Source: Aphelenchoides besseyi
Lineage: Eukaryota > Nematoda > Chromadorea > Rhabditida > Aphelenchoididae
Reading direction: 5' to 3'
DNA length: 64,000 bases
Assembly: GCA_024699855.1 (NCBI GenBank)
Contig: JAMPIQ010000001.1
Location: forward strand, 4,712,001-4,776,000
Position numbers and translations under genes: made by a program. The notes below the pieces were generated by a model, which did no database searches, had not been told where the DNA came from, and saw only the letters and a program-made list of their open reading frames with translations. Positions 23,435-36,047 of this stretch are shown here, piece by piece (within the stretch, counting starts at the first letter, position 1; the number at the start of each line of letters is the position of its first letter).

Positions 23435-24048
23435 ATGAAAGTGATATTGTTTCCAATTTTTCTTTTTGTTTCCTTTTGCAACCACGTGGTGACTGGAAAC
23501 GAAGTTTCCGACGCATTTGCGAAGAGCCAAATTCAACCGGACATCATCGACATTCCGCCTTCTGTTCTTCTGAGTGTCAAATATCCGGAGAATGAACTCG
23601 AAGTTCAGTTGGCCAATGAGCTCCAAGTTTCTGAAGTCAAATCACAACCGATCGTCAAGTGGGAGACTGAACCGAACGCACTGTACACGTTGGTCAAAGG
23701 TAATCGAATTTGAAACGATTCTGAAGTTTGTGTTTAGTGGACCCCGATGCACTTTCTCGTGAGAATCCAATCTACCGTTCGTGGCTTCATTGGTTGGTGG
23801 TGAACGTTCCCGGAAATCAGTTGACAAATGGAAAAGTAATCGCAAGCTACAAAGGTGCTGGACCACCGCCAAAAACGGGACTTCATCGTTACGTGTTTTT
23901 GGTCTTCAAACAAAGTGACAGGATCGAAGATTATGATGTGAAAGATGGCGACCGAAAGAAATTCAATTTGCGCCAATTCATCAACAAAAACGAACTGGAA
24001 AGCAAACCGATAGCCGGAGCGTTCTATCAGGCCAAGAACTCGGATTAG
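23435..24048 (+). CDS. secreted phosphatidylethanolamine-binding protein (PEBP) family
   Basis: PEBP-fold protein with a signal peptide (MKVILFPIFLFVSFCNHVVT), so it enters the secretory pathway, unlike cytosolic RKIP. One intron (about 40 nt, just before the VDPDALSR codons) splits the ligand-site motif. Family marks are VDPDALSRENPIYRSWLHWL (the DPDxPSR block, with Leu for Pro), VVNVPGN, YKGAGPPPKTGLHRYVFLVF (the GPP-x-x-x-GxHRY motif) and F.LRQFI near the end. Length of about 190 residues is normal for the family. The role in worms is not established. It lies 185 bp after the aspartic-protease-like gene, same strand. Confidence 0.93.
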
Positions 24049-26870
24049 TTTCACGGTTATTCGAAGAAAAAAGTTCCAATAAACAAGTCGAAAGTGAGTG
24101 GACAGTTGAATTGAAAAGCAGTGAGTTTTGTGCAAAATTTCAACCAAGTCTTCAGTCCTCTTCCTCGTCCATTTTCTTGAATCAGCTGTCAAAATAAACC
24201 AAAACTACGGGGCTTAGTAAAAAAATAAGTGAATCAGATTTTACTGTCAAAATGGTCGACGATTTTCGCACGAATTCCTCCTTTTCGTATAACCGTCCAA
24301 TAGACGGACGTTAACGATAAGTTTTGAGGAGCAAACAAAACCAAAGAATTCGAAAAGTTGTTGAAAATGCGAACACGAAAGCGCAAGGGGTTCAAGGGCG
24401 CGTCCCCAATCTTCAGCGTTCGATTCCAAGCCCCCCAACATTTCGGCCATTGTGCTGCTGCTCGTAGGGGCTAGAAATCGGGAGGAGAGTAGTTGCGGTG
24501 CCACTCATTGCGCTCATTTGCATTTTTTACTCACCACTCGGTCAGAAGGCGCCAAAGATTGCAGTGAATTTTTTCGTGAGGCCAAAAACCAATGCAACGA
24601 CGTCCGACTGCGTATCACTCCCACTTCCGGTACGCTGTCGGTATTGACCGTTGCATTGGTGAAATTGACACGTTCAACGCGAAAACGACAAGTCCACGTC
24701 AACTCTCGCGTTTTTTGGTGCAAATCCAATTGACTTTCAGTTCGACGTCGTGAACACGGTAAACACGCGTTTTCGCCCTCCTTCGCGCAAATCCAATTTC
24801 CATTCACGACGCTCCAAAAACTCGAAGCGGAAATCATTTTAATGTGCCCACTTGGCCGAAAAGAAGTCCGTTTGGTCGAATCCGTTAGAGTGCGCGAATT
24901 GTGGTCGAACAAACCGAAGTAGTTTTAATTTCGTTAATTGACTACAGAAAGTGCTTTCGAACAAAAGAGGACAATCACCGGACAATGCTGTCGATGTTAT
25001 AAGACGGACACTACCGCAGAAAAAGCGACCACGCGCCAAATTGGAACAAACAATGAACAGACAAACGACTACATTTTCGAATTGCACGCAATCTGGTGGT
25101 CAGAAACACAAGAAGCCGCACGACAGACAGTCGACGAGGATGCTAGTGTCCATCGATGACCGACTTCCGACGAGCAAAAGGTAAACAAAAACGCGTGTTG
25201 TCGGATCACGTCTGAGTGTGATTGTTGATGGTCAATTTCGTTGCAAAAAAGCACAACACGTCGAGCAGTTTGCGGTTTCTTCCCGACTTCGACGTCCGTT
25301 ACGGAAGCTTTTCGTCGTCCATTTTTGGCCATGTCCGGAAAACACTGAGGTTTTGAATGACCGGCAAAGCTCCTCGTCGACGGAGTATTCAAGAGCCCGC
25401 AATTTTTTCGTGTTGTTCTGTCGGGCGAACAGTTGGCTGTGGAAGGAGATGGATGGCAAAAGTTCAACATACGGGACTAACTAGACGGCGCGAAATACTC
25501 GAAATGCGGCGGTCGTTCAATCGCTCTGTTTGTTTGCATTCGCGGTTTCTGTGTGCAAATTCTCCAAAACTCATCGAAGATCCAGCACAATTTATCTTCA
25601 GTTGAAGTTGTCAGAAACTGCTGTGTGCTCACGGAAACTAATTTGCAGCGATCCCATGGCCGGGGCTTGAAAGGTGTGAAGCTGCTCGCTTTCAATGCTG
25701 ACCGCTGGGCTTTTATTGACACTTCGAGAGCCAACGGTCGGGATGAATAATGTGAAGTCCGCAAGTCAAAGAAGACGAATTGGCGCAACGTGTTTTGAGT
25801 CCTCGCGGATTATATGTAATGGGATTACCGAGTCGAAAACATTGCAAACACACGATCTCTGTTTGTAAAACTGAAAAGCGCGAAAGTGGACCGCGATAAG
25901 GACGAGCAATTTGACTCCTCGACTTTGAAATTATAATTGGCCCTCATCGAACAGCCCCGGAGCTCCTAAAACGCATATGGACGATCGTTTCGGAAAACTG
26001 ACGAACTCACAAGATGACTTGCAACTATTTCGATAGTTGGTCTCAACTAGTTACTAAGATCGAAAATAAACAAAAGTCAACTGCCAATCAATCGACACCT
26101 CCGTTAAGTAAACGGTCGTAAAATTTGTCCGTTGAGTGCCGTCGAATGTCAATCAATCGGTTGGATTGGTTTAATTTACAATGAAAACAAAGAGGTCAAC
26201 AGAAGATCGGAAAGAACCATCAAATAAAAACTAACTGCTTACTCACCGGTGGATTTCGTTCGGTGACTTGTCTTTCAATTTCGAAATTTATTGCGCTCGT
26301 TTGACAGTTCGCTCAACTGATTCATCAATGAGCCATGAGAAGGGGAGTTTTCGAAGTGTGTTGAGAAACATAGTGACTGGTTGATGAATTAAAATACTCC
26401 AACTTATAAGGTTTATGGAACAAAACAGGCGAAAAAGGAAAGTGATTTTGAACTGCAAAATCCGAAGATCTGAAAAATAAACACCACGCTTGGAAATGTG
26501 CAACGCCTTTCGATGACGATTAGCATAACCGTCGAGTATAACCTAAATCCCGCTGTGCGCGTTTTAATCTTAGCAAGTGCTTCGAAACTGATCCTACCCG
26601 CAGAGATGACCATGCAAAGGAATTCATAACCAAAATCAACTCTTAAAAAACATGATTAAGAGTTGTTGTTTGCACATTTTAAGTTGCAATTCAACATCCA
26701 AGAAAAACTCCTGACCTATATGCTCTTATCTAATCGGTAGTCCAAATGTTTTTATCAAAAAGACGCTCATTTATTAGCAACAGAATTCGACTGAAATGTC
26801 GTAATCATTCATTTCGACCTCAGTGAACAACAAATGAGTTTATTAGACAAATAGACCATCGAACAACAAC
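24049..26870. other. large gene-poor stretch
   Basis: Contains the PEBP 3' region (AATAAA near 24079), then about 2.7 kb of GC-moderate DNA with only short scattered frames. None carries a motif or matches a splice pattern. Short runs such as TTTTCGTCGTC and TTGGCCATG recur in the block at 33.7-36 kb, suggesting shared repeat debris. Confidence 0.35.
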
Positions 26871-28658
26871 CTATAGTCCAGTCAATTTGTTGTCATTTTC
26901 GGGGAAGTAAACTTGTTCTTGATCGTGAGCTGCAGGCATTTCCAAATTTGCCATCGAGGCTTGAACTCCAACATTCCGTTTTCCACTGGAAACGAAAAAC
27001 TGGTCATAGAGAGATAAGACACTTACTCGAAGAGCATCGGAACAGCACTGGCAACAGTGTGTGGAAGAAGTTCCGGATGGTCGACGACTATTTTATCGAA
27101 CTTCAACGTGTCCGGCAACTCGGCCCACGGTTCAACCAAAATGTGTTGAACCACACTCCAATGTCGATTGATAAGCCAACTGACAATCAACAAGCTCTTA
27201 GAATAGTTATCTTCACTTACTTCGTCTCAAAATCGTCCTCATCGTAACCGAATGGATTGATCGGGAATAGATTTTGTATAATAATCAACTCATCCCATCA
27301 CTTACCATTACCAACGCTGCCTAAAAAAGTCGAAGTTAACGTCCTTTTTTCGATCATGCCACTAACCTTGAACCATCCCAAGTATGAAATCACTTCGGCT
27401 AACGTCAAAAGATACATGTAAGCCAAGTTATAATAATGCCCTTCTGCATAAATGACTTGTCGAGCGAACAGCTGTTGGAGGAGATAGAAATAGACGGCCA
27501 AAATACATGCCTAGAAACAAGGATGAATACTGCGCCGTGTTAGATCCTACTTGACTGTACGCTAAAATTTCAGTCGATGATTGTGTTTTATAAGATGTTT
27601 TTAGGAAGTTCTCAGCTTATAAAACAACCACTTACCCAAAATTGGACTTGGAATGAAATCGTATCCGGCGACATCACCGAGTTTACCGCGAAATTTCATC
27701 ACCTAAAACTCGTTGTTTTTGTTTTTTAACCCAACAAACCTCAACGATTGTCTGATGATGTTGAAAGGTTTCCATTAGCGATTCATCTTCTCCATCTCTT
27801 TTTGGTATGTTGATTTTTGTGTTTTTCAGTTCGGATTCTTCTCGAAACCGCTCTTTCAGCATCCAACAGATCCAATACAACGGAACGGCATACTTGCAAC
27901 CGCTATGACCACCGGCAATCATATCCAATATGTACGCTTCTTCTTCGCTGCAGTTCAACAGTGAAACTGAACAAGAACAATTGAACTCACCGACTCAAAA
28001 GCCCGATGTCTTTCCAGTCCGGAAAACGACGTTTAATTGGCTCGCAAATATCTCGTCTAAACGAGTGAATAAGACTGATATCATAGTCGAACACATACAA
28101 CAGAAAAATGTACGATAAGAGAATGTAACGAGCAAATGTCTGTCGAAGTGCTTTCATTTCATCTTTTGAGATCTTCTGAAGCCGAACTTTATTTTCTAGT
28201 TTCTCTCAAATTACCGTCGTATACTCTCGCAAATGAGTTGCAAGAATGGAAGCCAAACCGTCCGGCCAGTCCATGAGTATATAACACGCCCACCAACGAT
28301 CGATGGTGATTGAAGTAAAGAAGCCGAGAAGAATTGTGTGCAACGCCGGAGAACTTTTGAGTTTTATGTAAGCCACCATATCTTCGAAAGTCGAATTGTA
28401 AACCGAATCCTGAAAAGATATGCGTTCGATCACAATTACACACGATTACTCTGAGTAACAGAAGATAAAGCGTGTGTATTCCAAAATACACGAATGACCA
28501 GATTATAGACTCATAGATAACCAACTTCCACACACTACCACGCCATTTGACCATCAACTTCGCGAAGTTCAAGAACGTTGCCGTCGCTGCTTCTTTGGCT
28601 AAAAACAATAGAGTGAATTCCCATTTCGGCTAATCAAAGTACCATAGCTAACAGTCAT
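26871..28658 (-). CDS. bestrophin-family chloride channel
   Basis: Pentameric Ca2+-regulated anion channel family, greatly expanded in nematodes. Start MTVSYA, split by an intron, then KLMVKWRGSVWKLVIYE, as in human BEST1 (LLRWRGSIYKLLYKE). Next come LLGFFTSITIDRWWACY (the second-helix block with RWW), LREYTTVI, ALRQTFARYILLSY-like residues, the NL-x-Y motif in the middle, and LTLAEVISYLGWFK (compare FFYAGWLKVAEQ). The last block is NPFGYDEDDFETKYLINRHW-like, the conserved acidic Ca-clasp segment, close to 27250. The C-terminus is short, ending KLTGL with TAG at 26873-26871. About ten short exons. It follows Gemin6 by 168 bp on the same strand. Confidence 0.92.
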
Positions 28659-28825
28659 CTCAAAGGAAACTCAAACCACACCAAAATCTTTTAGTTGAAA
28701 CAAAATGATTTTCGTCACTCGATTCAGCTTTTTGTTTGTTTTTGGTCCACCAAACAACCAGAAACCGATCGTTTATTCCACTAAATGACCATAAGGATAC
28801 AATGTCGAAGGTGATCTTACGAAAA

Positions 28826-29356
28826 TCAGGTGAGAAATTCCGATAGCATTTGTTGAGTTCGTTGAAGTGCCATCGCGTTTGTTGAAAGGCAGTTATCACG
28901 ATGATACGGAGCAACAATTCTGACGGGACCAATTTGAATTGTTCGGTCTTGTTCGATGAATGGCACGTTTTTGGAGATGAGAAATTTGGTCAACTGATCG
29001 TATCGGACGGCAATCGTCTCGTCGTCTTCGCTTGTCGATGCTGCAGCTTCCTCGTCTTTGATTAGTTTGTCCACGATATTGAGCACTTTTTCTGAGCACG
29101 GAACCGAACCGTCGCGCACATCTGCATCGGCGAGTTCGTGCATCAATTTGATCGAAGAGCCGGGAACCAAAACCAAACGATCAGCAGACGTGTAGTCGAC
29201 GGTTTCGTCGAACTGAGCAAGAATCACCGACCGAGAGATTGGATCGATGGTGTAGATGTTGCCAAATATTGGCTTCTCGTTTTTGTGGATCTCCAATTTG
29301 ACAGGAACACCCAAGTAACCGTAGAGATCGTTCGAGCAAATCGACTGGAGATCCAT
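28826..29356 (-). CDS. GEMIN6: Gemin6, SMN complex Sm-like subunit
   Basis: A 176-residue intronless frame. The N-terminal half reads as an Sm-like fold (LGVPVKLEIHKNEKPIFGNI, then TIDPISRSVILAQF). The C-terminal half matches the second domain of human Gemin6: KFLISKNVPF aligns with W-L-E-K-N-H-I-P-I, and VRIVAPYHRDNCLSTNAMAL aligns with the V-L-x-I-x-x-P-Y-x-x-x-N-C-x-S-x-N block, followed by QRTQQMLSEF. In the SMN complex Gemin6 pairs with Gemin7 to help load Sm rings on snRNAs. A poly-acidic spacer (EEAAASTSEDDE) separates the halves. It lies between an MSP-domain gene and a bestrophin gene on the same strand. A generic Sm-like protein is the alternative, but the C-terminal block argues for Gemin6. 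Confidence 0.8.
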   Translation of the reverse strand: MDLQSICSNDLYGYLGVPVKLEIHKNEKPIFGNIYTIDPISRSVILAQFDETVDYTSADRLVLVPGSSIKLMHELADADVRDGSVPCSEKVLNIVDKLIKDEEAAASTSEDDETIAVRYDQLTKFLISKNVPFIEQDRTIQIGPVRIVAPYHRDNCLSTNAMALQRTQQMLSEFLT

Positions 29357-29680
29357 TTAAGACTGAAAAACGAATTCACGTTTAAATTCGGCTTCTCGAC
29401 AAAGTCAACACGATTAAAATACATAGAAACTGTTCTAAGAAATTAAGTTCTCTTGAAACCAAATTCAATTCGTTGCGAAAGAAAAAACTGAAAATCAACC
29501 ACGAACTGCGCCCGATGTGACTTCATAAAAACCTCCGCGTAAACTGAAGATTGAATCTTACAGCACCAATAAACAGCTTGGAGTTTGTGTCTGTACGGTA
29601 AAAGCAGATTCCGTTGTTGCAGTTGAGAGGTTGCAAGTCAAAGACCGAAAAGAACACGTTTATTTCTCTCGACTTTACAC

Positions 29681-30383
29681 TCATTGTTTCACGACAGGAC
29701 CCCATGGAGTTCCATCGTCTTTTTCGAAGTGACACGGAATGCGAATAACTCCATCCGGTTTTGCTTGCGGATTCCACGCTTGTTTGCCGTCCTTGACCTT
29801 CTCATCGGTGACGACCATGTGGTAGATAGCGACGAAGTGAATGGTTGGGTCGCGCAGCTCCTTGGACGTGAAATTGACACGCAACTCGGACGTTCCTGAC
29901 GGTGGAATGATGGCGAACGGCGGTCGAACACGAAATATGTCATTTGAAGTGACTTTCACCTAAACCAGAGAAAGTTAAAGATATTGAAAGATTGTAGCTC
30001 ACCTTGATGACTTGACGTTTTCCCGAATTGTTGGTGATCTTCACCGATGCGAACGTATTTTCACCGAGTAGCTTGTTCGACTTGAACAGCAACTTGTTCT
30101 TTGGCTCGATTTGAAGTTGGAACGGCGCATCACCGGCTTTGTTTGGAAGCGGTCCTTCAGGAGCACGTTTCGGTTCAGCCTCCGCTTTTTTTGCCTCAGC
30201 CTTCTTTTCTTCCTCTTCTCTTAAATCTTCCTTCTGAAAAAGAGCCGTAAGATGCGATCAAAATGAACTTTCCTTAGGCTCATCTTTTTTGCCGTCTTCT
30301 TTCTTGTCCTGTGCTGGAGCATCTTTGTCCTCGTCTTTCTTCGAGTCGTCCTTTTTCGCGTCCGATTTCTTGTCGTCGGGCAT
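29681..30383 (-). CDS. MSP-domain protein with Lys/Asp/Glu-rich N-terminus
   Basis: About 200 residues. The N-terminal ~70 residues are a low-complexity charged tail (MPDDKKSDAKKDDSKKDED and similar repeats, then EEEEKKAEAKKAEAEPK). The rest is a major-sperm-protein domain: FQLQIEPKNKLLFKSN, FASVKITNNSGKRQVIKV, KVTSNDIFRVRPPFAIIPP and SGTSELRVNFTSKEL. This is the immunoglobulin-like fold of nematode sperm motility proteins and VAP relatives, without a membrane anchor at the end (GPVVKQ). Two short introns. The product is probably cytosolic and may be sperm-related by family. No FFAT-binding inference is made. Confidence 0.88.
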
Positions 30384-31463
<1,080 letters not shown>

Positions 31464-31858
31464 TCTTGTGAAGACACCGGGTTCTTTGGCATGTTACTAT
31501 TTCCTTTTTCTCGATTGATCATCGTGATGAATTCAAAACGTTGTCGCTCGAATACTTTTCGGCAATTTTTATTTTTGTTGTTCATTGGATCTCAATAAAA
31601 AAAGTTGTCGAGTTCGATCGCGGAAACGAGATTGTCCGTCAAAGATCGTGTTTATTGAAAAATACATTTCAGTTGGTAATCGAAACGGTGAGAATAAGTT
31701 TTGATGGTTGGACTCAAACGGCCGTCGAACTCAACGTTCTGCTGTGGCTTAGTTCTCCGTTTCGACGATTCTGTTGATAGGTCTGAAAATGATCGATGAG
31801 CAAAAGTAGGATGAGTAAGTAGCAAAACATTCAAAACCCAAACCAAGTACCATGAGTG
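31464..31858. other. intergenic between convergent genes
   Basis: Convergent 3' flanks of NEDD8 and the Sp-like factor, with AATAAA near 31593. I searched the minus strand here for the missing second and third zinc fingers of the neighbour and saw no C-x(2-4)-C...H-x-H pattern. Confidence 0.4.
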
Positions 31859-33678
31859 TTAATGAAACTGCAAACGACGTGAGAACAAATCAGTGCAAAG
31901 TGTTAATGTTGAGTAAAACCAGTACTGCGATTTACCGGTGTTCGTTCGTGATCGTGCCATCGAAGATGAGCTTTCAAATGCGATGGTTTGCTGTAGATCT
32001 GAAATTCAGCGGCTAAAATGAGTTCCAAAAACGAAATACCTTCTGACATCCAGGCACATGACAGTTGTGTTTCTCGTTCTTTTTATCAACAGTTAGCCCT
32101 AAAAAATGCGTATGAGAAGGATTTTAAGACTCGAGAGTCAAGTGTGTTTGCATCACGCGTTCGATCGTCAAAGATGTTAGGTAAAACGACAAGAAGTTTG
32201 AAGCAATTTCGTTGATTTATGAGGTTTAAATTCAGTAAACAGCGAAATTGCCGTCGATGTTTCTGCTCGTCCAAAAATTGATTCGTCTTACAAAACTAAC
32301 CGTGTTCGGCCAACTGTCTGCAGTTCGGACACTCACACACCCGACTTGTGTTCGAAGATCGTGCGGAAGAGAAACGCGACGATTTGAGTGCTGGAGTTGG
32401 ACGAATTCGACCACCACCCGAACTCAACGTTGGGCTGATGCTCGTTAGACTGTCGGTGAGACGTGTGTTGCTAGCACTTAACATCGAGGATGTGGTTAAA
32501 GTCGGCATGTGAAGTGAGGTTGGAACTTGCAAGAGCGCTGAAATGACATCAAATGACTTCATGGAATTATTTTAACATTTTTGAAGCTTAGTGATCAAAC
32601 TCAAAATAAGAAATCTTAAGTTTTTGTGCCCTTGATTGTTCACATTTTATGAGCAAAATGTTTGACGAAAAGATCTTCTGCCCAAATTCATTGCAATTAT
32701 CCGGCAGTTGTTTTCTCGACTTCTTAATTTGCACTTGTACGGTTAATCTCTGAGTTGTTTCGAGCTTAAGTCAACGGTTGACGTGATCAATCGGAATAGA
32801 GGGGCGTGTGTTCGTCTCTCGCCCGTAACCCCCGATTACCGACTTTGCGTTTACAACTTGGGATCTCGACGAATCGGATTTCCCGATCTTAAATGGATAA
32901 GCTTCGGAGCGGAAACGTCGCTTATGCAATGGTCAGCAATTACGAACACTAAACGCCGAGAAAATATTTTCTTGTGCCGATCAGATCGCAAAAACGACTG
33001 CCGCTTTTCGAGCGCTGTACGGTAGGTCGGAAATCAATAGAAAAGAACATACATCCAAAGTTGGAAGGGAAATACGCGTTATATGGATTGCCGAGTTGAG
33101 TCAACGATAACGAAGCTGCTCCATTGAGTTGAGCGTTTGTTTCCTGTTCATTTGCTGAAAATGAAAACAATGAAAGAGTCGAGAGTTAACAACCGACCAT
33201 TGGGTGAAGTGCTGGACTGATTCGAAAGCTCAGAAGTTCGATTTGTCGTGTTATTCGACCACAAACTGGCATCTGATGGCCACCAATGCGATGGATGTGT
33301 TGTCCAAGCAGCTGAAAGCCTTGCGAAGGCGGCATAAGGACCAACGTCGGGACACGTTCCATTAACCGTCGCTGCACTGTTCACAAAACTTCCATTTGTG
33401 TTCGTTGTTGTACCGTAACCGTGCATTAAAGCGCCAGTATCGAAGAATGGAGTTGCAACATTACTCAAACTCAAGAGTTCGGGTGACGAACCACGACGCA
33501 TCGAAATTGCTGACTTGTTGGTTGAATTTTCGAAAAAATTTGCCAGCAGCCCGCTTTCTGGTTGCCGAATCGTAGCACCCGATTGTGACAAATCGACAAG
33601 GTCGGTCGATGAGTTGAAGGACGATGGAACGATAGAAGAGAGCGCAGAAGCAGTGGTCGTAGACGGCACGTCGTTCAT
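31859..33678 (-). CDS. Sp/KLF-family transcription factor ending after one zinc finger
   Basis: Nuclear DNA-binding family. Exon 1 (33678 to about 33195) is Ser/Thr/Asn-rich, like Sp activation regions. A later exon carries more Ser/Thr and then the Buttonhead box RVCECPNCRQL, a hallmark of Sp proteins. After an intron comes HNCHVPGCQKIYSKPSHLK and AHLRWH, a perfect first Sp finger (C-x4-C-x12-H-x3-H), then HERTP. The next exon, after a good TTTGCAG acceptor, gives Phe-His and an immediate TAA (31861-31859). Reading through the donor instead gives VNRSTGFTQH and stop. Fingers two and three, which make the main DNA contacts in the family, are not present downstream. The true gene end, or a late disabling change, is open. 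Start chosen as the first ATG (MNDVPSTTTASALSS). Confidence 0.75.
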
Positions 33679-36047
33679 CGGACGGCAACGTTCGGTCGCA
33701 CGAATTTCGGTTACTGTCGGAAACGAACGAACTCTAAAAGTTTTTCTGTAATCACGATCTTTTACTTCACGCTAATGATCAAGCCGTAAACTTGTCGACA
33801 AACAAATGAACGACCGTTTGGTCGAACTTGTGGTTCAAGACGCGTGTCGCTAATCGATCATCTTAGCTAAGAAAAGGTCAAGTTCTTGTGAGAACACGGA
33901 TATTGCGCAAGTTGCCGAACAACTCGACTTCTCGTATACTGTGAAATAAAGTCGAAACCGAGGACGCAATTGAAACACCTGCAGCTTAGCGGCAAGAAGA
34001 GAACGTGATGAGGCACATTGGATTTGAGGACGAGCCAATTAACCGCAAAACAAACGAACCGCCAATCGGCTTGTTGTTTTCGTTCGCTTCTTTGGCGTTG
34101 AGATTTGAATGAATAAAATCCGAAAATCATTGGGTTCAAACCCACAGAATCAGAAGCCGATGAAATTTAACCGCAAAGAGTTTAATTACTGTATCCGCTC
34201 AAAATTGTTGAATGAATTGACAAGTTGCTGCAAAATACGGGACTCCAACTACAGGTTATGATTTGGGTCAAGAAACCAGTGATTTTCAAATCAACAAATT
34301 GAATGACACAACGCAAATTACAATGTTTGCGATTTCTTGACATTTCCATGAGCGTGCCGGTCGAGACGCACAATCGAGCGAAGAAGTTGAATGTCTTCGT
34401 GCACACAAACTGTCGCTTAGGAAGGCGGAGCATCCGAGTTTACGGTCGTTTTTTCGTCGTCTATTGGCCATGACGCTAACGGCCGAGGTCTAATTGTCGA
34501 TTACGTAAACAACTCAATGGTATTTCCGACGTCTTCCGTAGCAATTAAAACCTCTCTAGTCAAATTTCAACATAAAATCGCATCAGAGCATTTCAAGTTT
34601 TGAACTTTGAGGCAGAAAAACAACTTGACCTTCACTTGGACCACTGGATTACCGTATTTGAGCGACAGATTGACAAGTCGGAAGTCCAATTGGGAGGCGC
34701 TCAATAGAAGAATGCCGTTTGAATGTCGAATAGACGAGGTGTGAAAACCAACAATTAGGTGAAGCAACGATTGAATAACGACCCCGTCGGTTTTGGCGGT
34801 CCGATTCGAAAAAATCCAATTGGTCAGAAAAACGAGCATCAAAGCCGATGAGAACAAATCGAAGCCAACGGTTTCGTTCGCTCAATTAAGCACGTAAACG
34901 GATGTGTTGACTTTCAGATGCAACATCCGAAGTTCTCAGATCGTAAATCAACGCTCCCTACTTTCCGGTTTCTCGACGATCATTCAGTTCGAAGTACCGT
35001 AGCAGTCAAATGTCAGCTTGTGAACATCACTAAAGTGGGTAAGTTACCTGTCCTTTACGTGATAAATAGCGGCATTTCGATTTAATTGTAAAGCTTTCGA
35101 ATGACCACGAAAATTGTCGGTTAGTTGAAATGTCAACGATCGTCCCAGTCAACGGTCTACACGACTAAACGGCACGTGTAGAAACGAATACCGGGTATTT
35201 GTCGGTCCACACGCGTGAGGTAGATAGAGATTTTTAACTAATTAGTGGTGAGAAAGCAATTTTGTCGAATGTCACTCCACTAGAAATCAGTATAATTAAA
35301 CTCAGTTATTTGAATATTTTCTTGCCAATAACAACTGATTACATCGAATCTACTTGAGCACACTTCAAGCTTCTGAACCAATAGACCGCAGGGTTAGAAG
35401 GCGCACCTGCGAACAATTGAACTTGTCAATTGGGAGCTTTGATTTCCAACCGCGCCATCAAGTCAATCGGATTTCTTATTCAACGCGTGCCGTCACAACC
35501 ACCTTACAAGCGTAATGAATTATACAAATCACACCTGCTACCCAATTTGTCGTCTGCATGTCAAAAGCGAAGCGCAACGGGATATCGACTTATTGTTTCC
35601 TTGAACACACTGAACGGACTGCTAGTTTTGATGTCACAATGCCCTCTAGTGGCAATAACAACCGAACGCTGAAATCTAATCCTCTGGTCGAGATAATCGA
35701 TTTCGTTCGCTTACTTCTCAGTTGTGATGAAAACGGAAACCATCGCGGTGTTGCCGCCAATTAACAAAGTAAACGCGAAAATTGCCAAACGTTTGTCGGC
35801 ATTTGCTTCCGATTTTCAGGTCACAGGTTGAGAGATCGTAAACTGCGATTTCGGCAAAAAGACCACAAATGGTTATACGATCGTATTTGACAACAGGTTA
35901 TTACGAAACAATGTTATCGTAACGGTCTTCAACTGTGATTTACGAGATTTCTTGGCAATAAACTATGTCCGAAACAAACACTCGCATCAAATTCACGGTG
36001 AAGTATTTGATGTAAATCCCGTCTCCAGTCTGAAACCAACGAAGAAA
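33679..36047. other. gene-poor stretch
   Basis: About 2.4 kb with no supported gene. A frame at 35430-35672 is open but has no domain I know. At 34132 a GGTTCAAACCC resembles a tRNA B box, but no A box or acceptor stem fits. The stretch probably includes the promoter of the DEG/ENaC-like gene. Confidence 0.35.

Noticed and set aside
31652..31846. Minus-strand frame as finger 2/3 of the Sp-like factor
   Set aside because: It lacks any Cys pair or His pair of a C2H2 finger.
34128..34145. tRNA-like B box GGTTCAAACCC
   Set aside because: No A box at the right distance and no acceptor stem pairing.
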